Positions 27,811 to 36,920 of a stretch of 64,000 nucleotides of DNA are shown piece after piece. Position 1 is the first letter of the stretch; the number at the start of each line of letters is the position of its first letter. Both the position numbers and the translations under genes were made by a program. The stretch lies in contig MKVX01000018.1 of NCBI GenBank assembly GCA_001899255.1, forward strand, positions 621,150 through 685,149. The letters run 5' to 3'. The notes under the pieces were generated by a model, which ran no database searches, was not told the DNA's origin, and saw only the letters and a list, made by a program, of their open reading frames with translations. The DNA comes from Rhizobiales bacterium 62-47 (lineage in GTDB: Bacteria > Pseudomonadota > Alphaproteobacteria > Rhizobiales > Xanthobacteraceae).

Positions 27811-29430
27811 ATGTCCGAACTCGCTACTGCCATTGAAACCGCGCCGCACTCGCCGCTGGCGTCTGAAGTCGCTCGCCGCCGCACCTTCGCGATCATTTCG
27901 CACCCGGACGCCGGCAAGACCACGTTGACCGAAAAGCTGCTGCTGTTCGGCGGCGCCATCAATCTCGCCGGTCAGGTCAAGGCCAAGGGCGAACGGCGCA
28001 ACACGCGCTCGGACTGGATGAAGATCGAACGCGACCGTGGTATCTCGGTGGTCACTTCTGTGATGACCTTCGAATTCGAAGGTCTCGTCTTCAACCTGCT
28101 GGATACGCCAGGCCACGAAGACTTCTCCGAAGACACCTATCGCACGCTTACTGCCGTCGACTCCGCGGTGATGGTGATCGACGCCGCCAAGGGCATCGAG
28201 GCACGCACCCGCAAGCTGTTCGAGGTCTGTCGCCTGCGCGACATCCCGATCATTACCTTCATCAACAAGATGGATCGCGAAAGCCGCGATACCTTCGAGT
28301 TGCTGGATGAGATCGAAAAGACGTTGGCGCTCGACACCACGCCGATGACCTGGCCGGTCGGCCGCGGGCGCGATTTTCTCGGCACCTACGACATCGCCAC
28401 CGGCGGCGTACGGCTGCTCGAAGGCGGCGGCGCCAAGACCGGCGCGGCGGAGCAGATCGATATCGCCGATCTGGCGTCGCGTAACGCCAACCTCAACGTC
28501 GCCGAGGTCAAGGACGAACTGGAGCTGGTGTCGGAAGCCTGCAAGCCGTTCGAGCTCGAGGCGTTTCGCGAAGGCCATCTGACGCCTGTATATTTCGGCT
28601 CGGCACTGCGCAACTTCGGCGTCGGCGACCTGCTCGAAGGCCTGGGCAAATTCGCGCCGCCGCCGCGCGCGCAGGACAGCAACCTGCGCAAGGTCGAGGC
28701 CGACGAGCCGCGCATGACCGCCTTCGTGTTCAAGATCCAGGCCAACATGGATCCGAACCATCGCGACCGGATCGCGTTCGCGCGGCTTTGCTCCGGTAAG
28801 CTGACGCGCGGCATGAAAGCCAAGCTGACGCGTACCGGCAAGAACATGAGTCTGTCGTCGCCGCAATTCTTCTTCGCGCAGGATCGCGCCTTGGCTGATG
28901 AGGCTTTCGCCGGCGACGTCGTCGGCATTCCTAATCACGGCACCTTGCGCATCGGCGATACGCTGACTGAGGGCGAGGATCTGACCTTCGTCGGCGTGCC
29001 GAGCTTCGCCCCGGAAATCGTCCGCCGCGTGCGGCTGACCGATGCGATGAAGGCGAAGAAGCTCAAGGAAGCCTTACAACAGATGTCGGAAGAAGGCGTC
29101 GTGCAGGTGTTCCGGCCGCGCGACGGCGCACCGGCGCTGGTCGGCGTCGTCGGCATGTTGCAGCTCGACGTGCTCAAGGCGCGGCTCGATGCCGAGTATT
29201 CGCTGCCGGTCGATTTCGAAGTCAGTGAGTTTCAATTGGCGCGCTGGATTTCATCCGACGATCGCAAGAAACTCGACGCGTTCATCGCGGCGAACGGCTC
29301 CGGTGTCGCCGACGACGTCGATGGCGATCCGGTCTTCCTCGCGCGCAACCAGTTCTATCTCGACTACACGCGCGAGCGCAGCGAAGGCATCGTCTTCTCC
29401 AACATCAAGGACGTGAAGAAGACGGCATAG
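27811..29430 (+). CDS. prfC: Peptide chain release factor 3
   Basis: A 539-residue translational GTPase of the RF3 group, which recycles RF1/RF2 from terminating ribosomes. G1 [10 protein letters not shown] is at 30-39, the switch II motif DTPGHEDF near 95-102, and NKMDRE near 149-154. The [26 protein letters not shown] segment separates RF3 from EF-G. The ATG at 27811 is the start whose product aligns with RF3; the frame extends to 27775. Divergent from sugE. Confidence 0.95.
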   Translation: MSELATAIETAPHSPLASEVARRRTFAIISHPDAGKTTLTEKLLLFGGAINLAGQVKAKGERRNTRSDWMKIERDRGISVVTSVMTFEFEGLVFNLLDTPGHEDFSEDTYRTLTAVDSAVMVIDAAKGIEARTRKLFEVCRLRDIPIITFINKMDRESRDTFELLDEIEKTLALDTTPMTWPVGRGRDFLGTYDIATGGVRLLEGGGAKTGAAEQIDIADLASRNANLNVAEVKDELELVSEACKPFELEAFREGHLTPVYFGSALRNFGVGDLLEGLGKFAPPPRAQDSNLRKVEADEPRMTAFVFKIQANMDPNHRDRIAFARLCSGKLTRGMKAKLTRTGKNMSLSSPQFFFAQDRALADEAFAGDVVGIPNHGTLRIGDTLTEGEDLTFVGVPSFAPEIVRRVRLTDAMKAKKLKEALQQMSEEGVVQVFRPRDGAPALVGVVGMLQLDVLKARLDAEYSLPVDFEVSEFQLARWISSDDRKKLDAFIAANGSGVADDVDGDPVFLARNQFYLDYTRERSEGIVFSNIKDVKKTA

Positions 29431-29432
29431 CA

Positions 29433-29460
29433 GAACGGCCGGCGCGAGGGCCGACCGTTC
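29433..29460 (+). terminator. Imperfect hairpin after prfC
   Basis: GAACGG-C-CGGC, loop GCGAGG, GCCG-A-CCGTTC: ten pairs with one opposed mismatch (C/A), directly after the prfC stop. There is no T-run, so strength is uncertain. Confidence 0.5.
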
Positions 29461-29492
29461 CGGATGCGTCTTTCGTGGAGGCTTAGTCCGGG

Positions 29493-29783
29493 TTAGCGCA
29501 TCGATCCGCTCGTGCTTCCCGCGCCGCTGGCGCCCGCGCCCTGCGTATCAACCGAACCATTGGTTCCAGCCTTGGCGCCGGTGTGTCCGCGCGTTGCGGA
29601 TGACCCGACGGTACCGGATGCGGAGCCCTTCTCCTGAACCCGTTGTCCGCCTGCGCTGCTGCTGGCCGATCCCTTCTGTTGCACACCCATGCCATGGCTC
29701 GGTGCGGCGGTTTGCGCCTGCGCGCCGGTGGCGGCAAGAGCGGCGATGGCAGCAGCGGCGGCGAGGAGTTTCACGTTCATCAA
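29493..29783 (-). CDS. Small secreted Ser/Gly/Ala-rich protein of unknown function
   Basis: A 96-residue product with a clear signal peptide (MMNVKLLAAAAAIAALAATGAQA, cleavage near 23). The mature ~70 residues are low-complexity, rich in G, S, A, Q and T, with loosely repeated VQQKGSASS / VQEKGSASG units. I do not recognise a domain. Short proteins of this kind are common in Bradyrhizobiaceae and may be periplasmic or surface-associated. Convergent with prfC. Confidence 0.6.
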   Translation of the reverse strand: MMNVKLLAAAAAIAALAATGAQAQTAAPSHGMGVQQKGSASSSAGGQRVQEKGSASGTVGSSATRGHTGAKAGTNGSVDTQGAGASGAGSTSGSMR

Positions 29784-29910
29784 TTCAGCTCCGTGTTGTT
29801 GCTGGAGCGATCAATGTGGTTGAGCCGCGCGGTCGTTCCGCGAAAATTTCGAGGTCATTGCATGATGATGTTGCGGCACGATCGTGAAGCCGCATTACAA
29901 CAAACTTCGC

Positions 29911-29939
29911 CGTCGTCCCCGCGCAGGCGGGGACCCATA
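29911..29939 (+). repeat. Intergenic palindromic repeat, copy 1
   Basis: A CCCCGCGCAGGCGGGG core, flanked by CGTCGT and ACCCATA. The reverse complement matches 30018-30046 at 27 of 29 positions, so the two copies form an inverted pair. A REP-like repeat class. Confidence 0.7.
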
Positions 29940-30017
29940 CGCCGTGACGTCAATGGTACAGACGGCGATCATGATCTTTGAATGGATCACTCATCCTCAA
30001 TCGCGACCGCCAAGGGT

Positions 30018-30046
30018 TATGGATTCCCGCCTGCGCGGGGACGACG
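30018..30046 (-). repeat. Intergenic palindromic repeat, copy 2 (inverted)
   Basis: TATGGATTCCCGCCTGCGCG followed by GGGACGACG, the inverted partner of 29911-29939. The 78 bp between them carry no gene. The pair could fold into one large cruciform; each copy also has its own short internal stem. The whole gap 29784-30101 (318 bp) has no gene I can support. Confidence 0.7.
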
Positions 30047-30101
30047 CTGAGGATGACGGCGACTTCGCTCCGGCCTCTCCGGGTGAGGGCACCTTCGCTC
30101 A

Positions 30102-30557
30102 CTAGAAATGCGTACGCGCACAGCGCGCTTCGACGTTGCGCTTGATATTGCCGAGCCCTAGTTTCGCTTCGGCATCCATGCGCGCGATCATGTCGTCGGT
30201 CGGCAATTTCGGACGCGCCGGATTGCGCAGCGTGCGGACGAAACTGGTGCCGCCATCCACCGCCTCGCAATTGTACTGCACGACGATGGGTCCCATGAAC
30301 GAGGTTTGCGTCAGGCCGATCCACAGATTCGGGCGCTCGCAGGCGATGACCAGCCAGTCGAGTTCGACCTTTGCCGTCCGCGTGCTCCAGTGCTCGTGGA
30401 AGGTGTCGCCGAACCGCATTGGCCGGTCATCGCAATCGATCTGGTGCGACGAGGGCAGCCATTCCGGCCACGATTTCGGATTGGTGACATAATCGAAAAC
30501 CGCCTCGGGCTTTGCCGCAATGACGATGGAGTGGCTGCGCTCGAAAGGGTGGGGCAT
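30102..30557 (-). CDS. SRPBCC (START-like) family protein
   Basis: A 151-residue protein with the START/Bet v 1-like pattern: HSIVIAAKPEAVFDYVTNPKSWPEWLPSSHQI at 8-39, then alternating beta strands and a C-terminal helix (DDMIARMDAEAKLGLGNIKRNVEARC). SRPBCC domains form a deep hydrophobic pocket that binds lipids or polyketides; the ligand is unknown. The ATG at 30557 is preceded by AGAGGAAA, a good ribosome-binding site; the open frame extends to 30650. Confidence 0.85.
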   Translation of the reverse strand: MPHPFERSHSIVIAAKPEAVFDYVTNPKSWPEWLPSSHQIDCDDRPMRFGDTFHEHWSTRTAKVELDWLVIACERPNLWIGLTQTSFMGPIVVQYNCEAVDGGTSFVRTLRNPARPKLPTDDMIARMDAEAKLGLGNIKRNVEARCARTHF

Positions 30558-30735
30558 CGAAGTTTCCTCTGGGCCGTTTTGCTGAAGAGACATCGCGATG
30601 CGGTTTCCGCCTTGTTGTTCTGCGCGATCGGCTCGCATCATGCGGGACACGAGGCGCGGGTCAAGCCCGCCCCCTCTTGATCGGCGGACCGTGACATATC
30701 ATCTCAACGGACGGTGTAGTGGCGGAGAGCCTGCG

Positions 30736-31347
30736 ATGCGTTGGCGTATCGCCCTCGGCGTGATCTTCCTTGCAGCTTGCGGGTTGGCCGGGCCCGCGGA
30801 CGCGCGCCGGCAACGCCATCAGATCGACGCGACGCCATTTTCGCACGCGCCATGCAGCGTGCTGAGCGGCGAACCGTGCGCGCCTTACACCTGCAGCGTA
30901 TTCAACCATGGTCCGTGCATTCCCGAGATCGATTATCCTTACGGGCAGAACCTGCAACTCACCATCGAGAGCGTGCCGCCGGAACAGGATGCCGCGAAGT
31001 ACGTGAAGCCGGATCACGACCTGAACACCATTGCGGACCTGTTCTCCGCGCTGCGCGCCTGCTGGACGCCGCCTCCGGCAGAGAAGGCGCAACAGGACAT
31101 GCAGATGTCGGTGCGGTTCAGTTTCAAGCGCTCCGGTGCCATCTTCGGTGCGCCGCAAGTGACCTACAGCAAACGCGACGTAACGCCGGAGACCCGCGAG
31201 ATTTATCGCAAGGCGATTGCCGCATCCCTCGATGCATGTGCGCCGCTGGCCTTCAGCAAAGGGCTCGGCGGTGCGCTTGCCGGCCGCCCCATCCTGGTGC
31301 GCTATGTCGATAATCGCAAAATCGGCGGTGGCCCAGCCCATCCCTGA
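30736..31347 (+). CDS. Secreted protein with TonB/TolA C-terminal-like domain
   Basis: A 203-residue protein with a signal peptide (MRWRIALGVIFLAACGLAGPADA). After a Cys-rich stretch (APCSVLSGEPCAPYTCSVFNHGPC, residues about 38-61) comes a region that resembles the TonB/TolA C-terminal fold: ALRACWTPPPAEKAQQDMQMSVRFSFKRSGAIFG, where the CW.PP motif is typical. The Cys residues could form disulfides in the periplasm. No TM anchor beyond the signal peptide, so not a classical TonB. The ATG at 30736 has GGAGAG upstream. Confidence 0.65.
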   Translation: MRWRIALGVIFLAACGLAGPADARRQRHQIDATPFSHAPCSVLSGEPCAPYTCSVFNHGPCIPEIDYPYGQNLQLTIESVPPEQDAAKYVKPDHDLNTIADLFSALRACWTPPPAEKAQQDMQMSVRFSFKRSGAIFGAPQVTYSKRDVTPETREIYRKAIAASLDACAPLAFSKGLGGALAGRPILVRYVDNRKIGGGPAHP

Positions 31348-31438
31348 CACGGCAAGCGGCAATTCGTCTGCATTGCGCGAGACCCTGCAAAGATGTTAGG
31401 CGGGTTCTGGTTGGAACTTGGCCGCTGAGGAGGGCGCA

Positions 31439-32023
31439 ATGGGACTTGGCGTGATGATCGTCGGCCTCGTGCTGTTCTTCGGAACGCATCTGGTCACGAC
31501 TCGCCGCGAGCTGCGCGCGCGGTTGATCGCGGCACGCGGCGCGGCGGGATACAAGATCGGTTATTCGCTGCTCTCGGCGCTGGGCCTGGTGTTGATCGTG
31601 TGGGGCTTCGCGCACTATCGCGCCACCGGCTGGATCGACGTCTGGTATCCGCCCGTGGCGATGCGTCACATCGCGTTGGCAGTGATGCCGTTCGCGGTCA
31701 TTCTGGTGGTCGCGTCCTATGTCCGCGGCCGCATCTACGCCAAACTGAAACATCCGATGCTGGCTGGCATCAAGCTGTGGGCATTGGCGCACCTGCTGGC
31801 CAACGGCGATCTCGGCTCCATCGTTCTGTTCGGCTCGTTCCTCGCCTGGGCAGTGTTCGATCGCATCTCGCTGAAGCGCCGCAGCGACCCGGGCGCGCCG
31901 CCGATCCCGGTCGGCGGCGTCGGCAACGATGTCATCGCCGTCGTGCTTGGCCTCGTGATCTATCTGGCGCTGGCGCTAGTGTTTCATCCCTTCGTCATCG
32001 GCGTGCCGGTCATGGGGGCTTAG
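31439..32023 (+). CDS. NnrU family membrane protein
   Basis: A 194-residue protein with five or six membrane helices. The FFGTHLVTTRRELRARLIAARG start and the LWALAHLLANGDLGSIVLFGSFLAWAVFDRISLKRR segment are characteristic of NnrU, first described beside nitric- and nitrite-reductase genes in denitrifiers. Homologues are widespread in non-denitrifiers, and no denitrification gene is present in this window, so an NO role is not implied. The ATG at 31439 has GAGGAG just upstream. Confidence 0.88.
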   Translation: MGLGVMIVGLVLFFGTHLVTTRRELRARLIAARGAAGYKIGYSLLSALGLVLIVWGFAHYRATGWIDVWYPPVAMRHIALAVMPFAVILVVASYVRGRIYAKLKHPMLAGIKLWALAHLLANGDLGSIVLFGSFLAWAVFDRISLKRRSDPGAPPIPVGGVGNDVIAVVLGLVIYLALALVFHPFVIGVPVMGA

Positions 32024-32073
32024 ACCCCCAATGCCCGCGGTATGATCCGTCATGCCGGGTTGAATTTGGTCCC

Positions 32074-33162
32074 TCACGCCGCCGGCATCTGGTAGCCAGG
32101 CGTCGATCGCGACAGCTCCAGCTCCGCTTCGTCCATCTCCGCCGGAATGGCGTCGAATAACGGTGTTGAGAGATAGCGTTCGCCGGTGTCGGGCAGCATG
32201 CAGAGAATGACGGAGCCGGCAGGAGCTTTCTCGGCAACCTGCCGCGCCACGCCGAAAGTTGCCCCGCCGGAAATGCCGGTGAAGATGCCTTCGCGCTGCG
32301 CCAGAGCCTTGGCCCATTCGATGGCCTTCGGCCCCGCAATGGGGATCAGTTCATCGTAATATCGTTTGTCGATCGCCTCTTGCAGAACTTTCGGAATGAA
32401 GTCGGGCGTCCAGCCTTGAATTGGGTGCGGCTCGAATGCCGGGTGGCCGGCTGCTGGTTCGCCGTCCGCCGTGCGCTGCTGAGCTTTGCCGCTGCCAATC
32501 AATTGCGCGTTGGCCGGCTCGCTGAGAATAATCTTCGTCTCAGGCCGTTCCTTGCGCAGCACGCGCGAGACGCCGACCATGGTGCCGCCGGTACCGTAAC
32601 CAGTGACGAAGTAGTCGAGCCGCTGACTGGCGAAATCGTTTATGATCTCCCGTCCGGTCGTGGCTTCATGGATCGCCGCATTGGCGGCGGCCTCGAATTG
32701 ATGCGCGAGAAACCAGCCGTGCTTTTCCGCCAGCTCGACAGCCTTCCGGTACATACCGAAGCCTTTTTCGGCGCGCGGCGTCAGCACGACCCTGGCGCCC
32801 AGCATCCGCATCAGCCGCCGCCGCTCTATGGAGAAACTGTCCGCCATGGTAACCACGAGCGGATAGCCCTTCTGCGCGCAAACCATCGCAAGACCAATGC
32901 CGGTATTGCCGCTGGTCGCTTCCACCACGGTCTGCCCAGGCTTCAGAACGCCGCTGCGTTCGGCTTCCTCGATGATACCGACGGCTAGTCGATCTTTCAC
33001 GGAAGATGCGGGGTTGAAGAACTCCGCCTTGACGTACATCGTCACTTTGTCGACGCCGATATGGTTGATGCGGATCGCGGGCGTATCGCCGATGGTATCG
33101 AGCACGCTGTCGAAGAGGCGTCCGCGGCCGTTAGTGGTTCGTACTGCTGGCGTTTCCGTCAT
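32074..33162 (-). CDS. cysK: Cysteine synthase family protein (O-acetylserine sulfhydrylase-like)
   Basis: A 362-residue fold-type II PLP enzyme. The PLP lysine is in NPASSVKDR (about K56), the phosphate-binding TSGNTG loop lies near 84-89, and the GTGGTMVGVSR glycine loop near 192-202. It should make cysteine from O-acetylserine and sulfide. It is longer than typical CysK (310-325 residues) because of an insert after SGKAQQRTADGEPAAGHPAFEPHPIQGWTP and a C-terminal tail (MDEAELELSRSTPGYQ). The insert means an alternative role, such as another beta-substituted alanine synthase, is possible. Confidence 0.9.
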   Translation of the reverse strand: MTETPAVRTTNGRGRLFDSVLDTIGDTPAIRINHIGVDKVTMYVKAEFFNPASSVKDRLAVGIIEEAERSGVLKPGQTVVEATSGNTGIGLAMVCAQKGYPLVVTMADSFSIERRRLMRMLGARVVLTPRAEKGFGMYRKAVELAEKHGWFLAHQFEAAANAAIHEATTGREIINDFASQRLDYFVTGYGTGGTMVGVSRVLRKERPETKIILSEPANAQLIGSGKAQQRTADGEPAAGHPAFEPHPIQGWTPDFIPKVLQEAIDKRYYDELIPIAGPKAIEWAKALAQREGIFTGISGGATFGVARQVAEKAPAGSVILCMLPDTGERYLSTPLFDAIPAEMDEAELELSRSTPGYQMPAA

Positions 33163-33237
33163 GATCGTGTCTCCCGGGTTTAGTCGGTGGGGGTTGCGCG
33201 AGGCGTATCGCTCGATCTTGTGATGCTCCGGTATACG

Positions 33238-33447
33238 CTAAATACAGCTTGGATGGGATGGCCCGGAGTGGTGCGGGGCGCGGAGCCGGTCCATGGGCAC
33301 TACGGCTCTTTGCAAGTATCGAAGTCCCGCCGTCAGCATGGCATGTATCGCGGCATGGCGTTCCTCTCTCGCCCTCCGGGCATAGAATGGAATGTCGAGG
33401 GATCCATCCGGCCTGCGACGAATGGTCGTGTGTGGGCGTGCGGTCAT
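33238..33447 (-). CDS. Small basic protein of unknown function
   Basis: A 69-residue product (MTARPHTTIRRRPDGSLDIPFYARRAREERHAAIHAML...) with a compact N-terminus of basic and aromatic residues. A GGAGGC ribosome-binding site precedes the ATG. I recall similar short proteins with RRRPDGSLDIdFYrrrA-like starts as common, uncharacterised genes in Bradyrhizobiaceae. It lies 76 bp upstream of cysK on the same strand. Confidence 0.6.
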   Translation of the reverse strand: MTARPHTTIRRRPDGSLDIPFYARRAREERHAAIHAMLTAGLRYLQRAVVPMDRLRAPHHSGPSHPSCI

Positions 33448-33600
33448 GGCTTGCCTCCATCGGTGAATGTGTCTTGTCTAACCCGACGGTGGCCGTAACC
33501 GCTTGATGAAGACCTTGCGGTTTCCTTGCCTTTTCCTTGTTTGTGAGCCGGACGCCGTCGCCTGTTCTGATCGGGAGTGTTCGAAACGGCAGAGACCGGA

Positions 33601-34806
33601 ATGGCTTACAGATTTGGCCCTTTCATTATCGCCCCGGAATCCCGCGAGCTGTTTGGGCACGGCTCCGCGCGCGCCATCGAACCTCAGGTTTTCGACCTTC
33701 TCCATTATCTTGTGAAGGAGCGGCAGCGCGTGGTTGGTTCTGACGAACTGATCGCCGCGATCTGGAATGGACGTATCGTTTCGGACTCTGCCATCGCAGC
33801 GCGCATCAGTGCTGCACGTGCGGCTATCGATGACGACGGCAAACAACAGCAGTGGATCAAAACTCTGCCGCGACGCGGTTTTCGCTTCGTCGGAACTGTC
33901 GAGGAAATCCTTGAATCCAATCCGGCTCCGTTGCGTGAGTCAGCTATTCAGGACACACGCCAGCGCGTTGCATTTTGTCGCTCTGCAGACGGGACAAGAA
34001 TTGCATACGCATCGAGTGGCAATGGATACCCGCTAATTAAGGCCGGTCACTGGCTCACTCATCTCGAGCACGATTGGACGAGTCCAATCTGGCGACCGCT
34101 CCTCGATCAACTGAATCACCAGTTTCAAATCGTGCGGTATGACCAGCGGGGAAATGGGCTATCGGAATGGAGTACGACCGACTTCTCGCTTGAGCGTTTC
34201 GTCGAGGATCTGGAGGCCGTCGTCGATGCATCGGGCTTCGAACTTTTCGCCCTTTACGGCACATCCCAAGGTGCTCCAATCGCAACCGCTTATGCAAGCC
34301 GTCATCCCGAGAAGGTCAGTCATCTGATCTTGCATGGCGGTTACGAGAAGGGGCGGCTGGTACGCACCCCTCAGAGTGATCGCGAACAGGGTGCGGCAAT
34401 CCTCACCCTGATGCGCCATGGTTGGGGCAAGGCTAACAGCACATTCCTCGATGCTTTTGCAACAATGTTTATTCCCGGAGGCAGCAGGCAGCAGATTGAC
34501 TCGCTCGTCGAACTGCAGAGGCGAACGACATCGCCCGAAAACGCTGTGGCGATCCGCATGGCGGTCGACGGATTTGATGTCGGTGACTGCCTTGAAAGGA
34601 TCGAGGTGCCGACCCTGGTGGTCCATGCGCGCGACGACGGTGTGCAGCCGCTCGAACAGGGCTATCGCCTCGCGGCCGGAATACCGGGCGCCGAATTTCT
34701 CATGCTGGAGAGTCGAAACCACGTCATCTTGCGAGATGAGCCCGCCTGGGACGTGCTTTTCGCGGCATTAAATCATTTCGTGCTCGGACCTCCACCCTCG
34801 CGATGA
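33601..34806 (+). CDS. OmpR/CadC-type winged-helix domain fused to an alpha/beta hydrolase
   Basis: A 401-residue fusion. Residues about 3-98 are a Trans_reg_C winged helix (YRFGPFIIAPESRELF..., QVFDLLHYLVKERQRVVGSDELIAAIW, WIKTLPRRGFRFVG), the DNA-binding module of OmpR and CadC. Residues about 120-395 are an alpha/beta hydrolase with nucleophile elbow GTSQGA, an acidic residue in HARDDGV and a His in ESRNHV, so the triad is complete. There is no receiver domain or membrane segment, so it is a soluble one-component protein whose hydrolase part could sense or process a ligand. The ATG at 33601 follows AGAGACCGGA. Confidence 0.85.
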   Translation: MAYRFGPFIIAPESRELFGHGSARAIEPQVFDLLHYLVKERQRVVGSDELIAAIWNGRIVSDSAIAARISAARAAIDDDGKQQQWIKTLPRRGFRFVGTVEEILESNPAPLRESAIQDTRQRVAFCRSADGTRIAYASSGNGYPLIKAGHWLTHLEHDWTSPIWRPLLDQLNHQFQIVRYDQRGNGLSEWSTTDFSLERFVEDLEAVVDASGFELFALYGTSQGAPIATAYASRHPEKVSHLILHGGYEKGRLVRTPQSDREQGAAILTLMRHGWGKANSTFLDAFATMFIPGGSRQQIDSLVELQRRTTSPENAVAIRMAVDGFDVGDCLERIEVPTLVVHARDDGVQPLEQGYRLAAGIPGAEFLMLESRNHVILRDEPAWDVLFAALNHFVLGPPPSR

Positions 34807-34957
34807 TTCAGGATTGCATGAGTTCTGCCTGTCGCTTCGTGGTGAGTGTGAGGGGGCGGTGTGTCCCTTGCCCGTTCCCGGCAACAAATGATACCTCTGC
34901 ACATCGCGGTGCAGCAGTAAGATGCAGCTCCACGCTATCCTAGAACGAGGAGCAGGA

Positions 34958-34999
34958 ATGCCGATTTTCGCATGTCGGGAAAAAGTGAGCGGAAGATGA
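34958..34999 (+). CDS. Possible 13-codon leader peptide upstream of panB
   Basis: ATG at 34958 follows a strong, well-placed GAGGAG and opens a 13-residue frame ([13 protein letters not shown]) whose TGA overlaps the ATG of the next small frame (ATGA, 34996). Arrangement and ribosome-binding site are seen; expression is inferred. Confidence 0.35.
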   Translation: MPIFACREKVSGR

Positions 35000-35115
35000 G
35001 CGTCGATCTCAGAACTATTTTCGCTTGTCTCGCGTCGATCTTTGGCGGGCCCGCGGTCGCGGCCGCGGCCGCTGCTCGTTCATTCATCGTCGGTGGTTCC
35101 GTTTTCGGAGTTTAA
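34996..35115 (+). CDS. Possible 39-residue hydrophobic peptide upstream of panB
   Basis: [18 protein letters not shown]... continues with an Ala-rich hydrophobic stretch ([21 protein letters not shown]) and stops 2 bp before the panB ATG. Its start overlaps the preceding 13-codon frame and has GCGGAAG upstream. The tight spacing suggests coupled translation into panB, but a chance frame in GC-rich DNA is possible. The remaining 151 bp back to the preceding hydrolase gene hold a small CTGCAC/GTGCAG hairpin and no other gene. Confidence 0.35.
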   Translation: MSVDLRTIFACLASIFGGPAVAAAAAARSFIVGGSVFGV

Positions 35116-35117
35116 CT

Positions 35118-35966
35118 ATGTCTGTTCAATCGACCATCCGGCGCAAGACGTCGGCCGATATCCGCGCGCGCAAGAACGGTGAGCCGATCGTCATGCTGAC
35201 GTCGTATCATGCGCACACGGCGGCGCTGGTGGATCGCTATTGCGATGTCATTCTGGTCGGGGACTCGCTCGGCAATGTCATGCACGGATTCGAGACCACG
35301 ATTCCGGTGACGATGGAGATGATGATCCTGCAGGGCCATGCGGTGATGCGCGGTTCGCAGCATTCGCTGGTCGTGGTGGACATGCCTTTCGGCTCCTACG
35401 AGGCGTCGAAGGAGCAGGCTTTTCACTCTGCGGCGCGCGTTCTCAAGGAGACCCACTGCGGCGCGGTGAAGCTCGAGGGCGGTGAACGCATGGCGGAGAC
35501 CATCGAGTTTCTGGTCCAGCGCGGCATTCCGGTCATGGCGCATATCGGCCTGACGCCGCAATCGATCAATGCCCTCGGCTCGTTCCGCTCGCAGGGACGC
35601 GAGGAGGCGCAGCGGCTGGTGGACGGCATCAATGGCCCGGGCCCGATCCAGAACGACGCGGTCGCGGTGGCGCAGGCCGGGGCCTTTTCGGTGGTGGTCG
35701 AGGCGGTGGCCGAACCGTTGGCGCGCAAGATCACCGAGACGATCGCGATCCCCACCATCGGCATCGGCGCCAGCCCGGCCTGCGACGGCCAGGTGCTGGT
35801 ACTGGAGGACATGCTGGGCCTGTCGCCGCGGGTGCCGAAATTCGTGCGGCGCTACGGCGAACTGGGGCCGATGATCGAGGCCGCCATTCAGGGCTATGCC
35901 AATGACGTCCGCTCCCGGGCGTTTCCGGGACCTGAGCATGTCTATGCGCTGAAGCCAAAGGGCTGA
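35118..35966 (+). CDS. panB: 3-methyl-2-oxobutanoate hydroxymethyltransferase PanB
   Basis: A 282-residue TIM-barrel enzyme that makes ketopantoate from ketoisovalerate and methylenetetrahydrofolate, the first step of pantothenate synthesis. Conserved segments: [28 protein letters not shown] (Mg2+-binding Asp), [33 protein letters not shown] and [22 protein letters not shown]. The ATG at 35118 has CGGAG 7 nt upstream. panC and panE are not adjacent. Confidence 0.95.
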   Translation: MSVQSTIRRKTSADIRARKNGEPIVMLTSYHAHTAALVDRYCDVILVGDSLGNVMHGFETTIPVTMEMMILQGHAVMRGSQHSLVVVDMPFGSYEASKEQAFHSAARVLKETHCGAVKLEGGERMAETIEFLVQRGIPVMAHIGLTPQSINALGSFRSQGREEAQRLVDGINGPGPIQNDAVAVAQAGAFSVVVEAVAEPLARKITETIAIPTIGIGASPACDGQVLVLEDMLGLSPRVPKFVRRYGELGPMIEAAIQGYANDVRSRAFPGPEHVYALKPKG

Positions 35967-36161
35967 GGCGTTGCCTGCCGCCGTTCCTGTCGGCAGCCGG
36001 CGTGGAGGCTTTGGCTTCCGCACCTGGGTCTGGTAAGACGTTGAGGCGGCTTGCTTTGCCTTGCCACCGCCATATCGCTACGGTATCGCCGCCGCTTCGG
36101 CGGCTTGAATCTTGGCTGGATGCCCTGACGGCGCCGCCAATCGGGGACGGGATTTCCATAA

Positions 36162-36815
36162 GTGTCTGAATTATTTGATGAAGTCGACGAAGAGCTCCGT
36201 CGCGAACAGCTCAAGAAGATTTGGGAAAAATACTCCCTGCTGATCATCGGCGCGGCCGTGCTGATCGTCGCCGGAGTCGGCGGGTGGCGCGGTTATGAAT
36301 ATATCCAGACGCAGAAAGCGGTGAAGGCCAGCGTGGCGTTCGACGCCGCGGTGTCGCTGGCGGACCAGAACAAGCATGCCGAAGCCGAGGCGGCCTTCGC
36401 CAAGCTGGCGACCGAGGCGCCGTCGGGTTACCGGTCTCTGGCGCGGTTGCGGGCCGCTGCCGAGGTGGTGTCGCGCGATCCGAAGGCGGCCGCCAAGATG
36501 TATGACGACATCGCTGCCGATCCCAGCGTGGGGACCCATGAGCGGGATCTTGCGCGCGTGCGCGCGGCAGGCCTGCTGCTGGATTCGGAGAGTTATGACG
36601 CCACGGCGAAGCGGCTCGATGCCGCGGCGCAGGCCGGCGCCATCTATCGGCATTCCGCCCGCGAGTTGCTGGCGCTGTCGGCGTGGCGTGCGAACAACGT
36701 GGCGGAGACGCGCAAGTGGCTCGACCAGATCATCGAGGATGGCGAGACGCCGGGCAGCCTGCGCAGCCGCGCCGAAGCCTTGCAGGCGCTGCTGCCGCCG
36801 GCAGCAAAAAGCTGA
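36162..36815 (+). CDS. YfgM-like membrane-anchored tetratricopeptide protein
   Basis: A 217-residue protein with an N-terminal cytoplasmic segment (SELFDEVDEELRREQLKKIWEKY), one membrane helix (about 25-43, LLIIGAAVLIVAGVGGWRGY) and a periplasmic TPR-like region (AEAEAAFAKLATEAPSGYRSLARLRAA...). This is the YfgM/DUF2133 layout; YfgM works with PpiD at the Sec translocon. The start is GTG at 36162. Position upstream of der matches yfgM-bamB-der in other proteobacteria. Confidence 0.85.
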   Translation: MSELFDEVDEELRREQLKKIWEKYSLLIIGAAVLIVAGVGGWRGYEYIQTQKAVKASVAFDAAVSLADQNKHAEAEAAFAKLATEAPSGYRSLARLRAAAEVVSRDPKAAAKMYDDIAADPSVGTHERDLARVRAAGLLLDSESYDATAKRLDAAAQAGAIYRHSARELLALSAWRANNVAETRKWLDQIIEDGETPGSLRSRAEALQALLPPAAKS

Positions 36816-36920
36816 GATGGATTGCGCCGCGACCACCTGAGAGTTCGACACGTTCGACGATATCTGCCGCTCGGCTGGCCCGATCGCCGACCGGATGCAA
36901 GCTAAGAGAGATTTGTGACC

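Noticed and set aside
31439-32023. Evidence for denitrification from NnrU
   Set aside because: No nir, nor or nos genes are in the window and NnrU homologues are widespread outside denitrifiers.
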